A program made the translations under genes and the position numbers. From contig NC_072797.1 in NCBI RefSeq assembly GCF_028583425.1, positions 20,494,001 to 20,558,000 of the forward strand: DNA of 64,000 bases, in the 5' to 3' direction. A model generated the notes under the pieces. That model was not told the DNA's origin and made no database searches. It worked only from the letters and a program-made list of their open reading frames with translations. The stretch is from Eublepharis macularius (Eukaryota > Chordata > Lepidosauria > Squamata > Eublepharidae). Shown here in pieces: positions 47,101-59,100 of the stretch; within the stretch, counting starts at the first letter, position 1; each line of letters opens with the position of its first letter.

Positions 47101-50100
47101 GAGAAATATAGAACTGTTATAAAGGAAAGACACAGAAGAACTAGTAGGATGTATAAGAGAGAACATGATCTGGTGAAGTTTAGTACAACTTTAGAAGGAA
47201 CTAAAAGTAAAAGAGAAATGGCAGAGTTTATGGGGATGAAAAAGAAGGCTCTCATTCAGAAGTGCATAGAGTTAAATTTACCTCATGAGGGGAAAAGTGT
47301 AGAAGAACTGAAAGTTATACTGATACAGAGCAGTGTGGAGCCAAGTAGAACTGCAGAGGAAACCCTGAGAGAATGTACAACCCTAATCCAGAATATTTAG
47401 AATTTCTGAGGGAAAAGCTGAAAGCTGAAATGGAACAAAAACAAAGGGAAAGGGAAGCTGAAATAGAACAAAAACAATTTGAGAGGGAAAAGTGGAAAGC
47501 TGAAATGGAACTTAGAGTTCAAGAGATGGAAAGACACACCAGTTTGGAAGCTGAAAGATTACAATTAGAAAGAGAGAGATTTAAGAATGGGGACAAAAAG
47601 GAGGGATACTCTGAACCCAGAGCTGATTTACCTCGAGTTACCCCAAAAGATTTTATGGTGTATGTGTCAGGAGAAGACCCACAAATTTTCCTGTCCACTT
47701 TTGAACGATCTGCTCAGAACTGGGAAATACCAGAGACACAATATATGAAGTATTTACCCAGCTTAATTAGAGGGGAATTGGCTGAGATCTACAACACATT
47801 TCCCTCAGATAAACCTGTTGTTTATGCTGAATACAAAGAGGCAGTATATGACAGATTTAGGCTAGGTCCTGATTACTTCAGAAAAAAGTTCAGAAGCCTA
47901 GTGCCTCAGAAAGAGAAGTCATTTAAGACTTTTAGTGCCAAACTGACAGACTATTTTGATAAGTGGATTTCGTCTGCCAAAGCTAACTCTAAAGAGGGAA
48001 TAAGGGATCTAATGATTTTGGATCAGTTTTTATTTCAACTTCCTTCAGAGATCAGACTTCTGGTTAAAGACAAACTTCCAGAGAATGTCAACCAAGCATC
48101 AGAGTGGGCAGACACTTAACACTTAATAGAGGAGGATGGGATTGCTGTGAAAAGAAAGACTATTCTTATAAACCAGAGTTTAAATCAAGTAAAGGACAAG
48201 AGGGAGAAAGGAAAGGAACATATGAGAGAGCTGAGATTATAAAAAGTCAAGATAAAAATATAGAAAGAAACCAAGATGGATACTGGAATGATAGAAGATG
48301 TTATGTATGTGGTCTGAAAGGGCATTTAGCTTACAAATGTCGAAAGAACCAACCCAAGCAAACAATGCTTGAGCATGTAAGGAGGGTCACTAGAACTGAC
48401 TCAGATGATCAGAGTGATGAAGATGATAGAAACTCCAAAGGCTCAACAAACACAAATGAAACTCCCAGTAAGAACACTGCCTTACCCATAAACACTGAAG
48501 AAACAGTCTACTTGTGTGGGGTAAAGACAGATAAGGTTGCTCAGGGTACTGAACTGAGAGAGGTGGTACAAATAAATGGGAGAGCTACTTTAGCCATTCT
48601 AGACACAGGAGCCTCAGTAACACTGGTCAGGGAGGATTTTGTTGATAAGAAAAACCTGATTCCAGATAAACAAATATCCTTGCAAGGTGTGTGGGGAAAT
48701 TCTAAAAGAGTGCCACTAGCACAACTAAAAATTAAATGGAGAGGAAAAGAAGAAGATTTTCTTGTAGCAGTTATTAAAGAACAGAAAATACCGGTAGTAT
48801 TAGGAAGAGATGTAATGGGAGCAAAAGCAAGAATTCAAATATGCACTGACTCCAATGATTTGCTACAAGTTGAAGCCAGGGGAGCAGAAGACAAGCCCCT
48901 AGGTATCCTAGCAACAGACACAATTGACACATTGCAGGAGGGAAAGAGAAAGAGACAAACTCCTGTTAGTATTACTGCTGAAATGTCCCAAGAAAAAGGA
49001 GGAGGCATAAATAAAAACCCTGAGGAGTTTAAAAGAGAAATTATGAAGGATCCTGAGTTAAAGGACATAAGAGAGGAGGCCAGGCAGAATGAGAAGAATG
49101 CAGAAACAAACATTTTTGCATGGGAAAATGAGTTGTTACAGAAAAGGGTTACTAACCTGAAGCTAATTTGTGAAAAAATAGATACATCACAGCAAGAAAA
49201 CTCTTAGCTGGATATAGAAAACAGAATGCCAAAAAAGGCTCTAACTAGCCGGAGAAACCTCAGATTTCAACTAGAGTCCTTAGAGAAACAGAATACACAA
49301 ATTGATGAAGAGAATTTAGAACTCAGAACAGTTGAATCTTTGAAGAGTATGAACCTCAAGATGGCTCAGTTACAATTAGAAAATAAAGAACTGGAAAGTG
49401 AGAAACAACAGCTTCAGAAAAGTCTAGAGCTTATGAAAACCTCTTTTAAGAAGGCTAAACATTTAGAAGTCAGTTACCGAGGTTTGGATATAGAAAACCA
49501 AAGGCTGCAGAAAGCCCTAGAAAACAGCAACAAAAAAATGCAGCATTTAGAAGTGGTGATTTATTTTGCCGTTGTTGCCTTTTTAATTGCCTTTCTACTA
49601 ATGTACAGAAGCTATCAGTCAATTAGAAACAGACTTTGTTGGAGGAGAGAAGCAACTTGATAGTAAAGTTGCTGAACTGATTGAAGACAAATGGAAAGTA
49701 CTAGAAAAGCTCAGCATGTGCAAAAAACAGTATAAAGAGTTAGGAAACTTCTTGAAGGATGCTAGCCTTTTAAATGAGTCACCCAGTGCATCAAACATGA
49801 AGACAGCATGTAAAGAACTGAGCTCAAACCCTGTTCGCAAGAAAGAAATAGACTGTTTAGGAAAGAACAGAATATTGATAGAGAAACAACCAGAAGAAGC
49901 AAACAACAACCTAGTAGAGAAGGCCAAAGCCGAGATGACCTCAGCCCAGCAGTGGAGCATCCCAGAGAGGAAGATGACACCCCAGCAGAGGAGGAACGCA
50001 AGTTAAAGAAACCCAAGACTTTAAACCAAAAACCACAGAAGAGTGAGAAGTGGACTTAACTGGAACTGCAGAGACAATAAAACATTCCCTAAGCCGGAGA

Positions 50101-53100
50101 AAGCTGCACACCACTCTTCTGGAAAAGAGATGTGTTCCGCTTAAGGAGAAGGGGGGGGGAGATTTGTAATGATTCCAAGTAAATGGGTGCATGTGTCTTT
50201 AAATGTTTGGTGAGATAGGTGTAGAGTGGGGGGTGAGAGAGATGAGTGAGTGATATGATTGGTTGATGACACAGTGGGCGGAGTGAAGGCAGTTTTCAGT
50301 TACTGAGGGAGAGAAAAAGAGTTCAGTTAAGGCAAGAGAGGCGAGCTGTGTGCAGCCTGAGTGTGTCCATGTATTTGTGAGGGAAAGGCAACCCGAGTGG
50401 AAGCCTGAACTGAGTGTGTCTGTGAGACTATATATTCACTCTATTTGAAGCAGACAAACTGTGTGTGCGCCTGAGAGAGAAAGGATTGAGAGAGAGAAGA
50501 AAGCAGGCTAGCTGTGTGCTGCCTGAATATGCTGGAGTGTTTATGAGAGAAATATAACCTGTGTGGAACCTGAACTGAGCATGTTTGTGAAAGGACACTC
50601 AAGTCAGGGAAAGAGAGGCCAGCTGTGGGAATGAGAGTAAATGAAGTAACTTTAAGAACTAAGAACTACTTTTATGAAACCAATACGCTTCTTGAAAAAT
50701 AAACATTTATTTTGTTTTATTATATCCCAGTGTAGCTGTCATTGCTATATCCCATTCATATCCTCAGGGCCACATAGAACCACGAAGGAGCCTGATGCTT
50801 AAACCCGTTACCAAAGGGGAAATTTGAACAAAATATTTTGGAATAATACATTTCTGGTGGCAGCAAACTACCCAGAGGGTGTAAGGGGAAGATTAAAAGA
50901 AAAATCTACCCCAAAGAAAGTGAAGATCATAACAGAGAGTTTCTCCCCTCCCTCCAGGGCTCCCCCAAATTTCCCAATTTTTTCCTCTAGAAAAAGAAAT
51001 CAGTGCCCCCAGGCCTTTACATCACTACCTCATACTCTGGAACATATTGTCTTCTGGTCACTGTAAAATGCCACATGTTAATGACACACATGACTTGCAA
51101 AATCACAGCTCTAAGTGCTTGCCAAAGTGTAATCAGTCAGGCAAATCTACCTTCTTCATTTTTCCCACTGGAACGGATATATTTTATCCAGCTCTTGATT
51201 TTCCCGGCTCCATTACTGGTTTTAAAAATTATGCACGTTGAATGTATAACACATTGCAGCGTAAATGCAGAAAATACTGCCAGTGTGTAAAGAAAGGGAT
51301 TACTGGAAAACTTCCAATTTGGTTTCTGAGACTGTTTCAAATCCAAGTCTCCCACAGCTTTAGATAATATCATAATTCCAAAGGAAGTGAAATTATATTT
51401 CAGAAAAGGCAAACAGAACTATACAACGCTCATGTAAGAAATAAAGAAGAAGCTTTAGGGATAAGCGAAGATTTAAGGATGAGGGTCACGATTACCTTTT
51501 ATAGGACAAATTCATTTGCTGCATGCATCAATGCAATACATTGCCTTATCTTGGCATGCCTACCCATATAGAAAACACATTTAAAAGCCATAAAAAGTGC
51601 AGATGCTGAAATTGTGATTAGACATCTAAACGGATCAGATAAGGTAGCTAGCATGTTTCTTAATCAATATGTTTATATCCATTTCCCTATTGGGATGCTT
51701 CTTTCCAGTTGCAAAGAGGATTAATGCCTACCGCTAGATATCATTATATGAATGATAATCCCCTCTCAATGTTAACAGAATAATCAAAATTTGTGTCTCG
51801 AACCAGATTTTCATTTACTTGAAACTGCAACTCTTGGCTTAGCTTCTTCCTCTAGCATCTTTAGAAAAGCACTCTACTCAGCCGTATAATCATCACAACT
51901 ACAAATTTTACCTAATTTCATTGGAGACAGTCACTTCTTTTACTGTAAACACCCAAATGCACTAGAAAGATTTCCTCTTGTCTAAAAAGTTGCCATGCAC
52001 AGAAAGTTATTTCCCATAGTCAGTGAGGACAGTTTTGATGTTTTAAAGAAGATGTTAAGATGACAAACTTGCTTGCATTGCTTTCTCACTTAACAGCTGA
52101 TAAAATTTAAGAGGCACCGAACATGTAGCATGAATGTCTTAGAGATTTCCATCTGATCTAACTGCATCAAGATCGCATGTCTCTCAGTGCTCAATTACAC
52201 CCTTGCAGGTTTCCTGTTTTAAATGGGGCCTGTTCAGCGAGGAAAAAGGGGGTTTAACCCATCTATTATTGCTTGTCTTCATTAATCAAATCCAGGCCTC
52301 CATACTATTGTTAGCCCTTTGGGGTTTTTTTTTTAAAGAGCTATGATACCATAGGGGTTTTTGTGTTTTATGGTTTCATTAGCAAAACCATAGAGGGATA
52401 GAAGAGTTAAACTCTCCCTCCCTTCCCTGTGAGGCCACAATCTGAATTACAACTCCATGTATTATGTTGCTCTTACTGTATTACTTTCTAATTCTGTCAT
52501 TCCATTTTTTTGGGCATTATTTTGAGATGGCATGTCTAACACTTTTTTGCATTGTTTCTGATTTTTGTGGACCTGTCCTATTGTATTGTTGGATTTCTCA
52601 TAGTGTTTGAGTGCATTGTTTTACACTGTCATCTGCTTTGAACAGAAGACAAGACTCACTGGAAAAGAGGAGGTCCCAACATGAGATGGATCGATTCATT
52701 AAAGGAAGCCTTAGCCTACAGTTTGCAAGGCTTATTGCTTATAAATGGGAAGTGACAGAACAGAACAGAACACACACACACACACTCTGCCTCAAGGCTC
52801 AGCAAGAAAGATGGCTATAATAATAAAACAATCAACTTGAATACAATCTACCAGTATCTCAGTTTGGGTAACAGATAAAGAGGAATTTTGTAATCATTTG
52901 GAGAGTCAGAACTACATCTTGAACAATTATGGAACCTCTTTTTAGAGGAAGCAAGCTTGGAGTTTGGGATATGGGAAATCAAAGTTCAGACCCTGATGAG
53001 CTACGAAAGTCAACAAGTTTAGGTGAAAACTTTCTCAGCCTCATCTATTTCACAGGCGTGTTCCAATGATAAGATGAGAAATGTTTATAGCCAGAACGGT

Positions 53101-56100
53101 GAAAGATGCAGGGAAGAGAAAAATAAAGTCTTAACAAATTAAAGCGGTAAGCAAATGAGTCGATTATTAAGAGAGAATTTTGGAAATACAGGAAGGCAAA
53201 GCAAAGTTTTCGGGATCAAAAGCTCTGATTAAGAAGTGCTTGCATCAAATAAATAATAACACTGCAAATGCAAGGGGGTGGGGTGGGGACAAAGACTGAT
53301 TTCTTCTATTGTCTACATAAGCCAGAAGTCTTTTCTAATCAAGTGATTAGGAGATGTGCAAGTCTGGACACGAAAATTACATAGACAATAAGTTGTCTTC
53401 CTTCAGGGATGACCAACTCGGCAGAAGGATGATCACTTTATTTTTTATCCACTACTAGACATGCTTTAATCTCTAGCCGAAAATATTAAGACGTTATGCA
53501 AAAGCATTCGTAATAAGTATTCACGAAAAGGGCAGGCTTCTGATGTTAATAAGGAAATCTAATTTACTTGCCAAGTATAAAGACTGGACAAGAATATTAA
53601 AGTGAAAGATGACCCTGAAAAACAAGGGCAACAATTCTAATCTTCATTCCGTAAAAGCTGACCTACTTATATACCCTGAAGGAGCCATCCTTGAACTATT
53701 AATATTGAGAGACATCCAATTTTAGAACTGTTACACAAAGATTCCCTGCAAAAATTTCTTGCATGGTATCTGAGGGCTTCAAGACAGTGAATGGGTTTTG
53801 GGGGGGGGGGGGGTTCTATTAACTCTGCATTACTCTTGACTATTCCAGTTCCAAGTTCTTCATTGCCCACAGGGTCTACCAATGCAGCTACGACAGGACT
53901 CTACAAAAGACAAACGCTTATCACAGCAGGTGTGTAGTTTTATGCCATATGCCAAGTCAAATGGCAGCTGAAATACTTCCATAAGAACTTAAGGGATGTG
54001 CTAGATCACACAGCTGGTCCATCTCGCTCAACAGACAACACCCCCTCGCCAGGGGTCATTTCGTAGAAAAAGAGCGGGAGGAACTCATTAGCATAACACA
54101 TTAGCATATGCCACACCCCTTGCCATCACTGGAAATGTCATTAGCATAACTGATTTGCATATGCCACACCCCCTGACATCACCTATCCTGGCTGCTTTGG
54201 ACAGAATCCTGGCCATTCAGGGCCAAAATTGGGTCCAAAATGGCAAAAAGGGGCTGAAAATGGCCGAAAAGGAGCCCAAAATGGCCGAGAGTCAGGTAGG
54301 TAGGGCCACCTGACATGTGACCTCTTTGGGGAACTGCCGGAACTGCGTTCCTGCACATTCCCCCTCGAAATGAGCCCTGCCCCTCGCCTTCTGATTGCTC
54401 CCTGACATCTGACAATCAAGAGACATTCTGCCTCTAGACACGGAGGTCACGTCAGTTATCATGGCTAAAGGCCAGTGATACTCAAACTGCATCAACTTGT
54501 TCAAAATCCCCTTTTAAAGCCACCTAAACCACACACAACTCACACTGACAGGTAATACAAAGAACCCCCAAAATGAATCTCTGGTAGCTGACCTCCTTAA
54601 CAGCTAACATTCAGTTCAACAAGTTGTAAATTTACAGCAAACAAGATGGCGCCTCTGCCAGAACTGAACTGAGCCATTACACTCTCCTTTTGCTTACCTT
54701 ATTTCACCGACTTGCCTCAGTACCTCCTCTTGAGTTTTCACAACTGTGTCAAATCCTTGTAGGGAAACCTGGCACCAGGGGAGGGGAGAGAAGAGGAGAA
54801 AGAAATTATGCGAAACACGTTGATGGTAACAAGAACAACAAAATGCAGAATTGTGGCATCTATGGCACATTCGCCGGCAGGGAACCTTAAGCTACCTGCC
54901 CTTGCTGGCCAGGGACACCAGTTCCTCTTTTTGAAATCTCCTCCGACACCATAGAGACGTATCTCCTCTGCTCATCCAGAATCATATCCAGTTGCCTGTT
55001 AAGTTGCTTTATTTCAAGATGAATCCGGTTTTGGCCCTCGAAGATTTGCCTCAGTTCACGGTCACTCACTGACTCAAAAAGATCGTCTGCTAACAAAATG
55101 GAAAGAAAAAAACTGAATTGTTTTGAATTTTAAAATATGTATATTATAAATATTTCTATCTTGCTTTGCTAGCATATGTTCAAAGAATTATGACAGAACA
55201 CTACAAAATATAATATAAAATATAAAAGCCATTACAAAGTAACTAGACACTGAATCAAAAAGACAGTATCAAATATGCACAGCTGCGAGTTCCCATATAC
55301 CAGAGTGGATCTAAAGAACTACGAATGATACTCTGAAAATGGAATTCAGCCTTCACACCTATCCTGTTGGATCCTCCTTCTTTACAATGCCACGTACAAG
55401 ATTTTCTCCTCTTTGGACAGCAACTGTAAGAAAGCTTTATAAATATATTCAAAGAAGCCTCTGATATCAAACTGATATGAATATTTTGAAATCAGGGGTA
55501 AGACTGATATTTAGGGATTCAATAAAGCAACAGATTGGGCAAGGAATGGAAGTGCACTTTAAACACAGGAGAGGGCTAGCACAAGGATATGACCAACCAC
55601 AGACCCAGGCAACTGGAAATGAAAGTGTCTGACTTAACGTCGCACTGCAGAATGAAGAGGTGTATCTGGATCCCTCTTTAAATTCTACATGGTTTCAGGA
55701 GCACTCTGGAGACTTACAGATTCCCTGGCTGTTCCTTGGATCAACAGTATAGCAGTATTCAGACATATCAACAAACCATGGTTTATGAACCCTGGAAGTC
55801 CTCAAGCTTGTACACTCCCTCCCTCCCTCGGTTCAGATACAAGAGATTTGTTACGCAACAAACTACATTTTATTGTGACATCCAATTCAGAGGCAACAAA
55901 ATTTGGTTTCCTCTCTAAAAACCACATTCCAAACAACATATTAACGTTTGTCTATAGGCATGAAAGCAAGCTACGATTAGTCATTTCCTCTGACTCAGAC
56001 ATCACAACAAACCATGGTAAGTTGGGGAACCACGTCTTCAATATCCAAACCATCTGTGAAGGAAGGAATAGCATGAGCCAGAGGACTTCTGGGGCTCATT

Positions 56101-59100
56101 CCCTTAACAGTAAAGCTCACCAGAGATGCATCATTCAATTAAGATCATATCATAGTTCGCGTGCATCACAGAACAGGCAGACTCACAAGCTGCAACGTGC
56201 CTTTTCGACTTGGTCATTTTGCCACCTACCTATCTGCCCTTCCACGTCAGGGTGCTCCTTCTGGAACTCCTCCTTCTTTTTATCCAGCTCTTGCTGGAAA
56301 TGCTCAAACTCTTCTTGATATTTTTCTTTGTCCTTCTCGGGGATTTCCGTGTCAGGGGCAGGCTATAAAGGCGAGTTTTAAGAGATAAATTGGTTAGGAG
56401 GGCATCAAATGTTTCTCCCAGGATTTTTGGCATGAGGACTACAGCCTTGACCCAGCATCAAATTTCTAGAAACATTCACACAGTTGTTTTGTCTTTAAAA
56501 ATACTGAAATAATCTAGTACAATGCTATTCCTGGGCCAGTCCACACATGTTAATGCACAAGCGTGGATTTGTAACAACTTCAAAAAAAGAACACAAAAAG
56601 AACAGAAGATACCCACTTCTACCACCATTCAAGCATGCTGATTATGTGGACAACTACCACCTAAAAATGGCAACATTATTATATTCTGTACCAAACAAGT
56701 TGAGCCAACTGAATGCCCTGGGCAGGTGATTTTATTATCAAATGTGTGGAACCTTTTGTATGCATTTTATGCTGCTGGGATTAAACAACTGTTTTGCAAA
56801 ATTCTCAAGACTTTTTTGTGGTGGGGTGGGGGAGCAGCAAGGCCAAATGTAAAATGTAAGATGCAAATAGGCAGAGTGTAACTCTTTTAAATAGGTAATA
56901 GATTAAAAAATTCACATCCAGTAGCACCTTAAAGGCCAACAAGTTGTTTTAAGGTGCTACTGGACTCAAACTTTCCTCATCTTAAATAAATTACTGATCT
57001 TTTAACTAGAACATGAAGCTTAGTGTTAAAGATACTCTCCTTAACTAAAGTCTGAGTATTACTCTTTTGATAACACCCGGAACTGAAAACACACAAAAGC
57101 CCATTAAACTCAAGATTGCTCCAGGCTCTGGCCTCTCTTAAAAAAGTTTCTTCTAGCTGTAAATTAAACATTCGTATCTCTTTTCTTGTAAACACTGAAG
57201 AATACCCTGTGTGTGCGCTGTAGAAATGGCTTTCTTGAGTTTGCTTCCAAGACAACAAACTGGGATCTCACACACACAAATAAGAAATTTCATTGCTGAA
57301 GAATGCCTACCGCTACTTTACCAGGCTCTGTCAGCTGGAAAGTCAGGAAAGACAAGACATCATGGTCATCTGGAAGGGGGGAAAAAACCCCAAACACATC
57401 AAGTTATTAGTGTGAAGTGTCCTGGCACAACAGAATTCTTGTCAGCACAGAAGCCAAACTTCCTATCATCTGGCCCACCAGAAGAGGATGCCATTTCTTG
57501 AGAGGGTAAGCACAGTGCCAAACAACACAGCAGATGAACACCAGTCCTTCCCCCACTGCAACTGTGAATTCAGCAAATGCAAAAGCGCTGCTTGTGTGTG
57601 CGCGCAACCAGCTCCCACAGATGCATGTATTTTTAAAGACAGACTATTGCCCGACAGAAAAGAAAGGCCTTTAAGGAGAAACCTGAACTTGTTCATCCTG
57701 TCTACTTGATTCCTTCTTGCTGTAGCGTTCCAAGAATGGAACCGACTAATGCCAGAAATGGATGCTAATGACCGAGTTGGCAGAAATTTTTAATTTGCCC
57801 TCCCCTTGGTTTGTTCAAAAGAACAAAAAAAAAAAATTAACACCCCCTCCCAAATGCAAATAAGACGTACAACTCAAAGAGCAAGAACTCACCTGCAAGA
57901 CCACCAGTTGCTGCAGAGATTCCAAAGTACCCCTGAGATGGTAGCACCATATTTTCAACTTTGGCACAAAATTCATAGTCGTCTCTGTCTGGAGTGAAGC
58001 CATTGTTTATCAATACCTAAAGAGAGAGGCATGAACATATGAAGCCACCTTATACAGGATCAGGTTTATTGGTCCACCGAGCCCCATGCTGTCTACTCCA
58101 ACTGGAGGCAGCTTCCCAAGATCTTAAGCAGTGTCTTCCTCCCATGTGTGTGTGTGGGGGGGGGGGGATGTGCTACATTAACAAACTACTACCCTGAGTC
58201 CAGAAATTGAAATCATATTGGACAAAAGCAAGTAGCCCTACCTAGAAGCTGCACACATCTTATCTCACTCAGCTTAATCTCTCCTTTCACAATTGTCAAA
58301 ATTTAGGTCAACAGAAAGTCTGTAGGTTCAGAGCGATTCTAATGTTAAATACACACAATACAGAGGAGCCCCAGAAAAGTGCTTACATGCAAGATTTTTT
58401 GGTAGTAGATGATCTTTGCTCGGACAGGGTAAGGCTTGTTACGAAAGTCTCTCTGACATGATGCCAGTGCTTGCGTGGAACCATCACTGAAGAGAGAGAG
58501 AACAAACATCAACTTGAAAAAAACAAAGAAAAAGCTTAGTTTTTTTTTTTTAAGTAGCAGAAAGAACAGCTGAAGTGATTTAAAAGAAAACTGACCAAAA
58601 AAGGGACAAGTGATTTATTCAAACGCAGAAATACTCAGGGCGATTTAACTGAATTTCATTAGAGAAATACACTACAGGAAAAAAGCCAGGATCCAAAGTG
58701 AGTTTCCAAACTCTGCCTAAGAGATTCAGTGCACAAGCTACACTGAACTAGTGGTTTGCAAAATGTATTCCAGGGAACTGTGCAAATGTATCAGGAGTTC
58801 CTCTGTGGGAAGTTTGATCCTCAACCTTTCCTGAAACAGGGCTCACCATCTTCCCTGGCATCTATCCATTACAACTTTATTCTGCCAAGAAGTTCAAGGC
58901 AGCAAAACAAGTTCTCTCTTCTACATTTTATTCTCACAATCATCCTATGAGGTAAAATTAGGGGGGCGGGGGAGAGAAACGACCAGCTGAAGGTCACCCA
59001 GTGAGTTTAATGGCTAAGTGAGGACCTCAGCCCAGATTACCTCAGCCCTCATCTGACATTGTAGTTGGTACATCACACCTCAGCGTGCAGCTGCTAGAGT

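Larger units (their letters stand above)
46497..50934 (+). mobile_element. Gmr1-like (Ty3/gypsy) LTR element, broken, with host-derived sequence in place of pol
   Basis: LTRs at 46497-46958 and 50165-50934 start TGTAATG and end ATAACA. They are flanked by the 5-bp duplication gagag (46492-46496 and 50935-50939). Internal order: gag with SCAN-like capsid, zinc knuckle, protease, a host-like coiled-coil and membrane region, a G-rich tract just before the 3' LTR, then the 3' LTR. I see no reverse transcriptase, RNase H or integrase. The shared part of the two LTRs differs at roughly 2% of positions by eye, so the insertion is fairly young. The LTRs differ in length and the 3' one contains an internal tandem repeat. 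The copy looks broken, with a few interruptions. It lies in LMAN1 intron 10, antisense to the gene. SCAN domains are known to derive from Gmr1-like gag. Confidence 0.9.
44363..54697 (-). other. LMAN1: LMAN1 intron 10 (10.3 kb)
   Basis: Holds a 5S SINE, two Sauria SINEs, the Gmr1-like LTR element and the MITE at 54050. About 50940-52600 and 52760-54040 show no recognisable feature apart from G and AC runs. Confidence 0.85.

Noticed and set aside
55689-56318. Open frame of 209 codons on the plus strand
   Set aside because: Antisense to LMAN1 exon 8 and its flanking intron; no family resemblance.
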